64,000 nucleotides of DNA, taken from positions 62,001 through 126,000 of the forward strand of contig JADKJI010000014.1 in assembly GCA_016721085.1 (NCBI GenBank), written 5' to 3'. Positions within the stretch are counted from its first letter, which is position 1, and each line of letters begins with the position of its first letter. This document shows positions 1 to 8,041 of this stretch, piece by piece. The translations under genes were made by a program, and so were the position numbers. This stretch comes from Chitinophagaceae bacterium. GTDB taxonomy: Bacteria > Bacteroidota > Bacteroidia > Chitinophagales > Chitinophagaceae. The notes beneath the pieces were generated by a model. That model searched no databases, was not told the DNA's origin, and saw nothing but the letters and a program-made list of their open reading frames with translations.

Positions 1-557
1 TTCGTTCAGCAGATTTCTATGGACCTAATACGGCTACCAGTTTTCTGAATGTGCTGGTATTTGATAAATTGAAAAATAAGAAAGCGGCACAATTACTTGG
101 CAGCGCTGATACATTACATAGTGTAACCTATACTCCTGATGCTGCAAAAGCAACTGCTTTGCTTGGAAACACACCTGAAGCTTATAATCAGGTATGGCAT
201 GCCCCTACCGATAAACATACCATTACCGCCAAACAATTTATTGAAAAGGCTGCCGCTCTTATGAATGTGCCTCCTAAGTATACTGTACTCCCAAAATTCC
301 TGATGAGCATACTCGGAATTTTCATAGGAGTCCTCCGTGAATCAAAAGAGATGCTCTATCAAAATGAAAACGATTACTTGTTCAGTAGCGATAAGTTTGA
401 AACAGCGTTTCCATTGTTTAGAGTTACAACTTATGATGAAGGGATAAAAGAAATAGTCGGGAGTCGGGAGTCAAGTCCGAAAGTCGGGAAGACCGGAAGT
501 CCGGAAGAAAATACAAATACAAGTAGGGAAGTAGGTAGTAGGGAAGTAAGGAGGTAG
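1..557 (+). CDS. NAD-dependent epimerase/dehydratase family protein, 5' truncated by the window edge
   Basis: The reading frame is already open at position 3 and gives R-S-A-D-F-Y-G-P-N, the segment that follows the catalytic region in extended-SDR nucleotide-sugar epimerases and related reductases. The Rossmann N-terminus lies outside the window. The remaining part has the usual C-terminal substrate domain (TYTPDAAKA, 'NQVWHAPTD') and a short hydrophobic stretch. The last ~32 residues (from about GSRESSPKVG) are unlike any epimerase: they are translated from an intergenic heptamer-repeat block, so the natural end has been extended by repeat DNA. It converges on the ThuA gene. The substrate cannot be told from this fragment. 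Confidence 0.75.
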   Translation, partial: RSADFYGPNTATSFLNVLVFDKLKNKKAAQLLGSADTLHSVTYTPDAAKATALLGNTPEAYNQVWHAPTDKHTITAKQFIEKAAALMNVPPKYTVLPKFLMSILGIFIGVLRESKEMLYQNENDYLFSSDKFETAFPLFRVTTYDEGIKEIVGSRESSPKVGKTGSPEENTNTSREVGSREVRR

Positions 558-803
558 GGAAGTAAGTAAGTAAGGGAGTACCATTAATTTGGGTTTCGAC
601 CAACCCAAGGGGAATAAGAATGACCGCAGGGGAATCAGAAGTTTTATTTTTTTCAATGCAGATACTATTTGTGTTTTCGCCGTTATATATTAACGGACAA
701 TAAGAGCTGTATTTTCTCCTTCCCTACTACCTTCCTTCCTAACTTCCCTACTTGTATTTGTATTTACTTCCGGACTTTCGGTCTTTCCGTCTTCCGGACT
801 CCC
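456..803. repeat. Long imperfect inverted repeat of heptamer words between convergent genes
   Basis: The left arm (about 456-575) is made of AGTCGGG, CCGGAAGTC and GGGAAGTA-like words. The right arm (about 717-803) is its reverse complement. The best matched block is 499-531 against 743-775, with one mismatch in 33 bases, and contains the linker TACAAATACAAGT. The arms enclose about 140 bp of non-repetitive DNA. The left arm codes the tail of the upstream gene and the right arm codes the tail of the ThuA gene. A very long RNA hairpin, a bidirectional terminator or a mobile repeat are all possible. Confidence 0.8.
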
Positions 804-1621
804 CCCAACCAAAGCACCGTATTCAACACGAATTTATTCTGCATCTCATTATCAAATTGAAACGAAAGCTCCTTATTCGTTCCATTATCATAATCGATAT
901 CATTATGCCCCATATTCATATAAAGCATTCTGTAATTGATATTTGTCCATGCAACAGGATAGTATCCTTCATGCCATATTTCATATTGTTTAGGCCCATT
1001 GCCTAATGGAAAGCTGGATGGATCGATGCTGAGTAAGATTTTTATGTCTTTATTTTCCCTGATGTCTTTCTCCCAACTATACCATTCATTTGGTGCAGAT
1101 TTAAATACTTTAGGAAGTCCTTTCATACTTGGGTGCTTTCTGTCTTCAACTTTTAGATAAGCAGGAGTTGGGTGCCAGGTATTTCCTTTGTATGATCCTA
1201 CTCCAAGGAAAGTGTTATGATACCAGTCCCAATCCTGGTTGAAATCAGAAGGTGTTAATGCGAACCCGGCAAAATGAAATCCAATCCAACCACCACCTGT
1301 TTCAATGAATTGTTGAAAGGCCAAACGTTGTTCCGGCTTATCGGGCCTTGTATCAAAAAAAACCACCACATCATAATTGGTAAGAAAGGGGCTATTCATA
1401 TTATCCCAATTATCAGTAGAGTCGTAAGTAAAGCCATGTAAACTGGCCATTTTTGAAAACCATCTATTGGCTTCATGAACAAAACTGATATGGGCAAGAT
1501 CACTTTTAGCTGTATAGAACGAGATGACTCTGAATGTATGAGTATTTTTCTGTGTCATTGCAGTTTTGAATGACAGGGTAAATACAAGTACAATCAGTGT
1601 TTTTAATAAAAATGATTTCAT
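764..1621 (-). CDS. Secreted ThuA domain-containing protein
   Basis: 285 residues. A signal peptide covers about residues 1-23 (hydrophobic LLKTLIVLVFTLSF, then TAMTQ), followed by a single ThuA domain (about 28-272), the class I glutamine amidotransferase-like fold found in trehalose-utilisation and other sugar-related proteins. Landmarks are the VVFFDTRPD strand, the GGGWIGFHFAG turn, the EWYSWEKD segment and the late YMNMGHND loop. The exact substrate of most ThuA domains is unknown; a periplasmic carbohydrate role is inference. The last ~10 residues (KTERPKVRK) are read from the right arm of the heptamer inverted repeat, so the C-terminus is repeat-extended. Confidence 0.82.
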   Translation of the reverse strand: MKSFLLKTLIVLVFTLSFKTAMTQKNTHTFRVISFYTAKSDLAHISFVHEANRWFSKMASLHGFTYDSTDNWDNMNSPFLTNYDVVVFFDTRPDKPEQRLAFQQFIETGGGWIGFHFAGFALTPSDFNQDWDWYHNTFLGVGSYKGNTWHPTPAYLKVEDRKHPSMKGLPKVFKSAPNEWYSWEKDIRENKDIKILLSIDPSSFPLGNGPKQYEIWHEGYYPVAWTNINYRMLYMNMGHNDIDYDNGTNKELSFQFDNEMQNKFVLNTVLWLGGVRKTERPKVRK

Positions 1622-1787
1622 CTTTAAGACTTGGCAATATGATTAGAGAAAATAATTGTGTTTTTGTCTTACCAAATGGCGCTTAAAAGTAAAGTAATAT
1701 CTACTGATAAATCGATTTTTAAGTAGCTTAGAAGATGGTTTCTGGAATAATTCATCGATGAAGTCATCAAAAGTTTATAATTTTTAA

Positions 1788-2685
1788 ATGAGCTCTATGC
1801 GTAGGTTCTTTGCTTTTGGTTTGACATTCTCAATTGTCTTGCCGGCTTTCTCTCAAAAGAACTATTTTGAAAAGGAAATCATATACAGATATACTTCTCC
1901 CTATACTTCATTCCCAGATTCATTACGGAAATCGGGACATACTTATCAAAATCAGGTTTTTCCTTACTCTGGCCATTATGATGATAGTTCAGTATTAATT
2001 GTAGTACCTCCGCATTTTAAACCTACTGAAAATTGACTTGATTTTTGGTTTCATGGTTGGTATAACTCTATCGATAGCAGTGTTGGGGTCTTCAATCTAA
2101 TTGACCAATTCATAGCATCAAAAAGAAATGCATTATTAATTATTCCGGAAACGTCAAAGAATGCCCCTGATTCTTATGGGGGTAAATTAGAGAAGGAAGG
2201 TATGTTCAGGAAATTAGTAGAAGATATTATATATAGTAAGAGACCCATGTTAGGAATCAAAAATCAAATGCATTCAGGGAATATCATACTTGCTGGACAT
2301 AGTGGCGCCTATCGGCTTATTGCACATATTATTCATCAGGGAGGCTTGCCCATTCAGGAAGTCCTATTATTTGATGGTTTATATGGACAACTGGATAAAT
2401 TCAAACCTTGGATACTTTCAGACAAAAACCATTCTTTTGTTCATTGGTATACAAACAAAGGAGGAGGTACAGATGAAGTCTCTGATACTCTCATGAACCA
2501 ATTAAAAAGAGAGAATATAGAATTCAGATTAGTTGAAGAAACAATCCCCGAAACCCAACTTCCCCAAAAAGCAACAGATCCTTTTTGTTCATAGTTCTCG
2601 AGAGCATAATGATGTAATCACTAATCCCGATAACTTCAAATTATTATTAGAACGTTCAAGATATCTGCGAAAAATCAAGAAATGA
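1788..2685 (+). pseudogene. Broken secreted alpha/beta hydrolase-like gene (in-frame TGA plus frameshift)
   Basis: The frame starts at 1788 with a clear signal peptide (FFAFGLTFSIVLPAFSQ) and runs to a TGA at 2034-2036. The same frame continues after it with LDFWFHGWYNSID and the nucleophile-elbow motif GHSGAYR, as expected for an alpha/beta hydrolase. A second break lies at the C4A5 run 2562-2570. After it the natural C-terminus continues in another frame (KQQILFVHSSREHNDV to a TGA at 2683-2685) and would supply the catalytic His. The two breaks leave no intact product. Either this is a real pseudogene or, as elsewhere in this window, the consensus sequence is wrong. A substitution-type stop is harder to blame on homopolymer error than the frameshift is. 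Confidence 0.7.
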
Positions 2686-2707
2686 TTTCCTGATTACTCT
2701 GAACTGT

Positions 2708-2736
2708 AAAAAAAAAGTCATCCTTCTGGATGACTT
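2708..2736 (-). terminator. Strong intrinsic terminator without an obvious gene in front of it
   Basis: A perfect 9-bp stem (AAGTCATCC / GGATGACTT, loop TTCT, 2715-2736) is preceded on the + strand by nine A, so on the - strand it ends in a U tract. The next known - strand gene upstream (3496-3786) has its own terminator at 3439-3467. This one therefore implies either a further short - transcript from about 3100-2740 or use as a + strand hairpin behind the hydrolase remnant. Confidence 0.65.
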
Positions 2737-2799
2737 ACTCACGTGATAAGGTTTATATTTTGTCGTGATCTTTTTTCCGGTCTTCCGCTCTCTCTATCT

Positions 2800-2846
2800 C
2801 CCCGGGTTGCACCCGGGGTCATTATTATTCAACCCCTTCGGGGTTG
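2800..2846. repeat. Two adjacent perfect GC-rich hairpins
   Basis: CCCCGGGT-TGC-ACCCGGGG (2800-2818) is followed 11 bases later by CAACCCC-TTCG-GGGTTG (2830-2846). Both are perfect stems in an otherwise AT-rich intergenic stretch, and neither is followed by a clean T run. Function unknown. Confidence 0.7.
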
Positions 2847-2881
2847 GGAGTACTTTCGTATATAATCTTCTCTACTCCTTT

Positions 2882-3022
2882 TCTACCCCTTTTTAGCTCC
2901 CGGACTCTCGACTCCCGACTCTCGACTTCTGCAACTCCCGACTTGTATTTGTATTTCTTCCGGACTATAAAATTCAAACCTTCCAAGATTCAAACGCCTC
3001 GGACTTCCGGACTTCCCGACTG
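2882..3022. repeat. Heptamer-repeat block (ACTCTCG/ACTCCCG words)
   Basis: The words ACTCTCG, ACTCCCG, ACTCTCG and ACTTCTG follow each other at exact 7-nt spacing. Next comes ACTTGTATTTGTATTTCTTC (from 2941), the same linker that sits in both arms of the inverted repeat at 456-803, so this is a third copy of one dispersed element. Apart from this block and the hairpins listed, the 810-bp gap 2686-3495 holds no convincing gene. Confidence 0.75.
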
Positions 3023-3033
3023 AACCTCGACAA

Positions 3034-3099
3034 TTATTTCCTTTTAACTCCAGCCATCGCTGCAATGCGAATCTGGGTTGTGATGTACTTACCTTTCAT
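3034..3099 (-). CDS. Possible 21-residue basic peptide (tentative)
   Basis: An ATG at 3099 opens a short frame that reads MKGKYITTQI RIAAMAGVKRK, rich in Lys/Arg, and ends in TAA just before the repeat block. It lies within the stretch that the orphan terminator at 2708-2736 would close. It may equally be a gene remnant or chance. No ribosome-binding sequence was recognised, but Bacteroidota often lack one. Confidence 0.2.
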   Translation of the reverse strand: MKGKYITTQIRIAAMAGVKRK

Positions 3100-3285
3100 A
3101 AAAAAGTGTTTTATTGTTAATGATCTTGTTTACTTCTTTCATTCCTCATTTTCTTCCTCACTGCTTACATACATATGACGCAGCACTTTCAATTAGGTTA
3201 CAGTATGTTTTTAGAAATAGCCATTTTGATGAAAAGTGGTTGAAATGAAGGTCGAGTGGTAAATCATGAGGGTTTTTATTTTTTC

Positions 3286-3334
3286 ACCGCAGAGACGCGG
3301 AGGCGCAGAGGAAAGTCCCCCGCGTCTCTGCGGT
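3286..3334. repeat. CGCAGAGACG-type inverted repeat hairpin
   Basis: ACCGCAGAGACGCGG (3286-3300) pairs perfectly with CCGCGTCTCTGCGGT (3320-3334). The loop continues the same GCGCAGAG wording. A closely related hairpin occurs at 52017-52081, so this is a dispersed intergenic element rather than a chance palindrome. Confidence 0.8.
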
Positions 3335-3438
3335 TAAATGTATTCGTCGCGCAGCGACCCTTTGCCCCTTAAATTGGAATCAAGGGTTAACTCAATAAGA
3401 TGCATTCCTTTGCGACTTTGCGAGAAACCTTCACCAAT

Positions 3439-3467
3439 AAAAAAACCTCCCTGAACAAACAGGAAGG
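3439..3467 (-). terminator. Intrinsic terminator of the CBM48 gene
   Basis: On the - strand CCTTCCTG pairs with CAGGGAGG across a six-base loop and is followed by a run of seven U, 29 bases after the stop codon of the 3496-3786 gene. Confidence 0.75.
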
Positions 3468-3495
3468 CCTTCTTATAAAAAGTGTATCTATCTAA

Positions 3496-3786
3496 TTAAA
3501 GAGAAATAACGCTATTCGTTCCTCCAAATGAATTTGGAGCCTGACTATCCGCATCCGGATCATTATGCCAGAGTGTTTCATTTACCCTGTACTTGAATTC
3601 GTGCTGAGAATCTTTAGGAAGGTTCACATCCGCCGTGAAACTACCGTCTTTCTTACGGCTCATGATTACTGAATTCTGCCAGTCGCTGTTCAATCCAAGA
3701 ATTTCAACGGTCTCTGCGTTTTCAACCGCGAATGAAAATTTTACTTTGCAATAGTCTTTGGTTTTGTAGTAGGTCTTTTGTACCAT
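3496..3786 (-). CDS. Small isoamylase early-set (CBM48-like) domain protein
   Basis: 96 residues with no signal peptide. The whole protein is one E-set/CBM48 fold: V-K-F-S-F near residue 15, EILGLNSDWQ (the 'G.FN.W' position), a basic SRKKDGSFTADVNLP strand pair, then HEFKYRVN and LWHNDPDA, which match the 'F.Y.YvDg..w..Dp' pattern of glycogen-binding early-set domains. In larger enzymes this domain sits before a GH13 catalytic domain. Here it stands alone, as commonly seen in this phylum, and may bind glycogen or help a partner enzyme (inference). The GH13 gene at 6492-7862 is near but not adjacent. It ends at its own terminator. Confidence 0.8.
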   Translation of the reverse strand: MVQKTYYKTKDYCKVKFSFAVENAETVEILGLNSDWQNSVIMSRKKDGSFTADVNLPKDSQHEFKYRVNETLWHNDPDADSQAPNSFGGTNSVISL

Positions 3787-4032
3787 TTGGCTGTTTTTTG
3801 ATAGTGGTTAAGAAGGCAAGTGTGCGTTAGTTTTTTCCATTTCAGACTGGCAATCGTCACTTAATACCGTTAATGAGAAAAAGTAACCCATTGGTGTAGA
3901 CTGATGGAATTAAATTGTTGAAAATTAAATGATTACATATATGGCATTTGCTGCTGAATTCCGAGATCCAAATTATGGCACGAGTTCAAAATGCCATAAT
4001 TATGTATCTTCCTCCAAATATCTGCTACTTCT

Positions 4033-5191
4033 ATGGCAAAGAAAATATTCAGAATTGCTGGTTTTGTAGTCCTTTTTGCGGCCATTGGCTTTTTTGTATT
4101 AGTGCCTGGTTATATAGACAGGAAAATGAATAAGACTATTCATTCAGGCCCTGTTCCTAAAATAGTATGGTACGATTCCATCCCTTTTATTGCTGATATG
4201 CATTGCGATGCCCTTCTTTGGGATAGAGACTTATTGAAAAAAACTACCACCGGGCATGTTGATATAGTGAGGATGCAACAAGCCAATGAAGCATTTCAGG
4301 TGTTTACTATTGTAAGTAAGACACCCAGGGGTATTAATATTGAAAAGAATACCGACGAAACAGATAATGTGGCTCTTTTGAGTTTTGCTCAATTAAGAGC
4401 CCCTTCCGATTGGTTCAGTATGAAATCCAGAGCCCTTCATCAATGCGAGGTATTACAAAAAACGGCCGATCGGTCAAATGGAATATTTCGCGTAATCAGG
4501 TCAAAAATGGATCTTGAAAAATTCATTGCTGATAGGGCCAAAGATCACAATTTAACTGCTGGTATGCTTGGCTTGGAAGGAGCGCATTGTCTTGAAAAAG
4601 ATGTGGCCAATCTGGATGCTTTTTATGAAGCTGGAGTTCGTTATATAGGACTGACCCATTTTTTTGATAACGAATGGGGAGGTTCGGCGCATGGGGTTAA
4701 TAAGGGCGGACTAACTGAAAAAGGGAAAGAGTTATTAAAAAAGATGATAGAAAAGAAAGTGATCATCGATCTTGCTCATGCTTCTCCAGCATTGATTGAT
4801 GATATACTCGCTAATAGTAATGTACCTATTATCGTTTCTCATACCGGTGTGAAAGGAGTATGTGATAATGTAAGAAATCTTACTGATAAGCATTTGTTTG
4901 AAATAGGACGCAGGAATGGATTGGTAAGTATCGGACTCTGGGAAACAGCCGTTTGCGGTACTGATGCAACAGCTACAGCCAAAAAGTATCAGGTATGCAG
5001 TTGATAAAATTGGAATTGATAAAGTTGCTTTGGGTTCCGATTTCGATGGCGCTATTGAAGCAAGTTATGATGTAACAGGTTTTCCAGCTATTGTAGATGC
5101 TCTACTAAAAGTGGGTTTCGATAGACCTTCCATTGAAAAAATCATGGGAGGGAATATTAGGGATTTTCTTTTGAGGAATTTGCCGGAGTAA
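4033..5191 (+). CDS. Membrane dipeptidase (peptidase family M19), frameshifted at 4981-4985
   Basis: Renal-dipeptidase type zinc metalloenzyme that cleaves dipeptides, anchored by an N-terminal transmembrane segment (FVVLFAAIGFFVLV, residues ~10-25). Metal-site motifs are all present: D-M-H-C-D near residue 57, E-G-A-H-C-L-E, DLAHAS and VSHTG. After GTDATATAK the frame fails at the A5 run 4981-4985; removing one A gives SIRYAVDKIGIDKVALGSDFDGA and the family's normal C-terminus to 5191. The single homopolymer indel in an otherwise complete gene suggests sequencing error. It is followed by a repeat spacer and the VOC gene on the same strand. Confidence 0.85.
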
Positions 5192-5192
5192 A

Positions 5193-5221
5193 GTCAAAAG
5201 TCAAAAGTAAAAAGTAAAAAA
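5193..5221. repeat. Short AAGTCAA heptamer block
   Basis: Two to four AAGTCAA/AAGTAAA words fill the whole gap between the dipeptidase stop and the VOC start codon. The same word family reappears on the other side of the VOC gene. Confidence 0.7.
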
Positions 5222-5222
5222 A

Positions 5223-5624
5223 ATGCAACAACATATTGCGCATATAGCGCTGGTGGTTAGGGATTATGATGAAGCTATAGAATTCTATACAAAGAAACTT
5301 TCCTTTGAATTAGTGGAAGACACTGTACTTAGTGATGTTAAACGATGGGTGCTCGTTCGTCCAAAAGGAGATGGTGCCTGTTGCTTATTACTAGCTAAAG
5401 CAGCAAACGAAGAACAATCTTCAAGAATAGGTAATCAAACCGGAGGCCGGGTTTTCCTGTTTCTTTTTACAGATGATTTTTACAGGGATTATGAAAACAT
5501 GCAATCAATAGGGATTGAATTTGTAAGACCTCCATCAGTGGAAGAATATGGAACTGTGGCAGTGTTTAAAGATTTGTATGGGAATTTGTGGGACTTGATA
5601 GAGAGTCGGGAGTCTGGAGTCTGA
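5223..5624 (+). CDS. VOC (glyoxalase/bleomycin-resistance fold) family protein
   Basis: 133 residues, two beta-alpha-beta-beta-beta modules. IAHIALVVRDYDEAIEFY is the classic VOC opening with the metal-ligand His in HIALVV. The second half contains the RVFLFLFTDDFYRDYENM helix-strand and ends VAVFKDLYGNLWDLIE, where the last Glu is the usual metal ligand. This type is often annotated as a lactoylglutathione-lyase-like or extradiol-dioxygenase-like protein; the substrate is unknown. The final residues SRESGV are encoded by the start of the following heptamer-repeat block. Heptamer blocks flank the gene on both sides. Confidence 0.8.
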   Translation: MQQHIAHIALVVRDYDEAIEFYTKKLSFELVEDTVLSDVKRWVLVRPKGDGACCLLLAKAANEEQSSRIGNQTGGRVFLFLFTDDFYRDYENMQSIGIEFVRPPSVEEYGTVAVFKDLYGNLWDLIESRESGV

Positions 5625-5813
5625 AGTCAAAAGTCAAAAGTCAAAATCATCAAAAGTCAAAAGTCAAAGGCAAAGGCAAAGGCAAAAGGCAAAAGCAAAA
5701 GGCAAAAAGTCAAAAGGCAAAAAAAATATTTTAACTAAGTAATTTACTTAAAATTCAAGTGTAATCGTTTTTTGATTTTTCACTTTTGACTTTTTACTTT
5801 TGACTTTTTAATT
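5604..5813. repeat. AAGTCAA / AAAGGCA heptamer inverted repeat
   Basis: The left part (5604-5725) starts with AGTCGGG words inside the VOC coding end, then AAGTCAA three times at exact 7-nt spacing, then AAAGGCA variants. The right part (about 5775-5813) is the reverse complement (TTTTGAC, TTTTTAC words). The ~50-bp AT-rich middle shows no feature. It can fold into a long imperfect hairpin between VOC and the next gene. Confidence 0.78.
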
Positions 5814-5820
5814 TCAAAAA

Positions 5821-6462
5821 ATGAAAACAACTCCAAATAAATCCCAACAGTTATTCCTCATCATCCTCTTCATCAGCTCCTGGTTTGCCGTATTGTTTCA
5901 ATACTATTTGAGTTTGGGAGCCAGAGTTGATTCAGTTGGGATGACTACATTTCGGTTTATAAGTTATTTCACTATCCTTACAAATACATTGGTTGGAGTC
6001 TGTACTTCTTATGTTTTATTGAATCCAGGTTCGAAGCTTGGACAGTTTTTTTCAAAACCAAAAACGCTAACTGCAGTTACGGTTTATATAGTAATTGTTG
6101 GCCTGATCTATAACCTCATTTTAAGATGGCTTTGGGATCCACAAGGAGCTCAATATGTTGTTGATCTTTTCCTTCACACCATCGTTCCAGTTGGCTTCCT
6201 CATATATTGGTTAGCATTTGTACCTAAAAAGGATTTGCAATGGAAACATGTTTTCCCTTGGTTAATATATCCTCTGGTATATATGGTTTATATTTTGATT
6301 AGAGGTGCCATCATTAATGAATATCCCTATCCTTTTGTTGACGTAACAGTGTTAGGATATAAAGATGCGCTTATAAATGGGGTAGGAGTGCTCTTCGCAT
6401 TTCTCGCTATCTCATTACTTCTGGTTGCAATAGCAAAATGGACCAGCAGGAAGTCCCGCTGA
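5821..6462 (+). CDS. Pr6Pr family membrane protein
   Basis: 213 residues with about six transmembrane helices: LFLIILFISSWFAVLFQYYL; ISYFTILTNTLVGV; TAVTVYIVIVGLIYNLIL; a fourth around VPVGFLIYWLAFV; PWLIYPLVYMVYILIRG; and a last near VGVLFAFLAISLLLVAI. The pattern RFISYFTILTN, the conserved HTIVPV segment and the RGAIINEYPYPFVDV loop match the Pr6Pr (FAR-17a/AIG1-like) family. Its biochemical role is not established in bacteria. It starts 8 bases after a heptamer inverted repeat and converges on the GH13 gene. Confidence 0.82.
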   Translation: MKTTPNKSQQLFLIILFISSWFAVLFQYYLSLGARVDSVGMTTFRFISYFTILTNTLVGVCTSYVLLNPGSKLGQFFSKPKTLTAVTVYIVIVGLIYNLILRWLWDPQGAQYVVDLFLHTIVPVGFLIYWLAFVPKKDLQWKHVFPWLIYPLVYMVYILIRGAIINEYPYPFVDVTVLGYKDALINGVGVLFAFLAISLLLVAIAKWTSRKSR

Positions 6463-6471
6463 TCCATTTTC
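6436..6471 (+). terminator. Terminator-like hairpin overlapping the Pr6Pr stop
   Basis: AAATGGAcCAGC pairs with GCTGaTCCATTT. The left arm is inside the last codons of the gene and the right arm ends in a short T run. It probably serves the + gene; the convergent GH13 gene could share it. Confidence 0.5.
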
Positions 6472-6491
6472 TTATAGTTAGGTTTTTATTT

Positions 6492-7862
6492 TTAATAGAC
6501 GTAAATGACATATCCCCATGGTTCCATATTCCATGGTTTGTCTGATAGTTTTTCTTTTGAACCCATAAATACATTCATTGGTTCTCCAAGTAAACTAGGA
6601 TCCTTTATAGTTATGGTTTGCTCTTTGGCAGACAGGTTTAGAATTACCAATACCTTTTTTCCAGCAGCTTCGCGTACATATGCGTAAAGTGCTTTCTCAT
6701 CACCCACAACTACTTTCCGTGAAGAGGCATTAGCAGCCAGGGCGGGAGTACTTTTTCTGAGTTCTAACAATGTTTTATAAAAAGGAGCTCTCTGGAATTT
6801 ACCGAAACTAATAGTGTCTTTATAGAAGAAACTTATAGAATCCAGGAAGGGTTCTTCCTGTCCACTATATACTAGAGGTACACTTCTCGCCAATGTTTGT
6901 GTCAGAACAGAAAAAGGAGCATGTATTGGCCCGGGCATTGTTGCATAATCAGCCTTGTTCCAACTATTTTCATCATGGTTACTCGTGAAATAAAGACGTA
7001 TTGCCGAAGCAGGATATGTTGTATCCATTGTTTTAATAACACTATCAAGGGCAAAAGCTGGCCTTTCGCCTGCAGCAATCTTATTCATCATATGAAATAT
7101 AGTCCAGGGATATGAGGCATCAAACCCATCATTATGGTATTGTGCCCCATCTGCTTCAGCAAGCATAAATATATTCGGGTTAGTCTTCTTCAATTCAGGG
7201 ATACATTTTTTCCAGAATTCATCAGGCAGTCCCCAGGCAACATCCACCCTGAAGCCATCGATTCCAGTTTCTGTGAGCCAGTATTTCATAGTCTGAATCA
7301 TACTGTCGGCCATAACCGTATTATTATAATTCAATTTTCGAGTATCCGACCAGTCGAACTGGGATACTGCTTTTCCAGAACTATCAGTAACATAGAAATC
7401 TGGATTTGTTTTCAGCCAATAATGGTCTGCCCCTGTGTGATTAGGTACCCAGTCTATGATGATTTTGAATCCCATAGTTTTCGCTTGCTTAACCAAAGCT
7501 TTGAAATCATCCATAGTTCCATATTCTGGATTGATTCCATAATAATCTGAAACTGCATAATAGCTTCCTAAAGCCCCTTTTCTATCTACTTTGCTGATTG
7601 GGTTTACCGGCATAAACCAAAGGGTTTGTACCCCCATTTCTTTAAGGCGGGGCAAACTGGCTGAAAATGCCTTGAAAGTACCTTCAGGAGTATACTGGCG
7701 CACATTTACCTCGTATATGTTTCCCTGCATGATCCAGTCTGGATGACCGTCAATCAATACTGCTGGGGTTTCTGATTTCACGTCTTTTTCCTTGGGAGAA
7801 TCACAGGAATTAAGAAAGAGCAAACCAGATACTAGTGCAATTATGCTAAAGTAGATTTTCAT
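6492..7862 (-). CDS. Lipoprotein alpha-amylase family enzyme (GH13)
   Basis: 456 residues. The lipobox LNSC places the lipid-modified Cys at residue 20, so the enzyme is likely tethered to the outer membrane. All four GH13 regions are present: DWVPNH (137-142), GFRVDVAW with nucleophile Asp207, LAEAD with acid/base Glu236, and NHDEN with His296-Asp297. A C-terminal beta domain (residues ~375-456) completes the family plan. It would hydrolyse alpha-1,4-glucans such as maltodextrins outside or in the periplasm; the precise product range is not visible. It stands alone rather than in a sus-type cluster. A TACCTTTG -7 box lies 21 bases upstream. Confidence 0.9.
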   Translation of the reverse strand: MKIYFSIIALVSGLLFLNSCDSPKEKDVKSETPAVLIDGHPDWIMQGNIYEVNVRQYTPEGTFKAFSASLPRLKEMGVQTLWFMPVNPISKVDRKGALGSYYAVSDYYGINPEYGTMDDFKALVKQAKTMGFKIIIDWVPNHTGADHYWLKTNPDFYVTDSSGKAVSQFDWSDTRKLNYNNTVMADSMIQTMKYWLTETGIDGFRVDVAWGLPDEFWKKCIPELKKTNPNIFMLAEADGAQYHNDGFDASYPWTIFHMMNKIAAGERPAFALDSVIKTMDTTYPASAIRLYFTSNHDENSWNKADYATMPGPIHAPFSVLTQTLARSVPLVYSGQEEPFLDSISFFYKDTISFGKFQRAPFYKTLLELRKSTPALAANASSRKVVVGDEKALYAYVREAAGKKVLVILNLSAKEQTITIKDPSLLGEPMNVFMGSKEKLSDKPWNMEPWGYVIYVY

Positions 7863-7882
7863 ACAGTTAGAAATTTGTGAAG

Positions 7883-7890
7883 CAAAGGTA
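7883..7890 (-). promoter_or_regulatory. -7 promoter box of the GH13 gene
   Basis: TACCTTTG on the - strand matches the Bacteroidota -7 consensus TAnnTTTG exactly, 20 bases before the ATG. No clear -33 TTTG lies at the ideal distance. Confidence 0.6.
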
Positions 7891-8041
7891 TTTCAAAGAA
7901 AGTAAATGCCTTAAACAAGGTTAAATTTTGACAATTTTCAATTCAAACATAAAGGGGGAAGAAAAAAATCCTAATTTTTATGGAATGGTACACCTCCTGC
8001 ATCTCATTAGCTTTTTAAATTGACACCAACAATCACTGCCT

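Noticed and set aside
2034..2036. TGA as selenocysteine or other recoding in the hydrolase gene
   Set aside because: No SECIS-like hairpin was evident, the position is not a catalytic residue in the family, and a second frameshift follows in the same gene.
3948..4133. A separate small gene overlapping the start of the dipeptidase
   Set aside because: It lies in another frame over the dipeptidase's signal-anchor region, has no recognisable features, and the dipeptidase frame is clearly the coding one.
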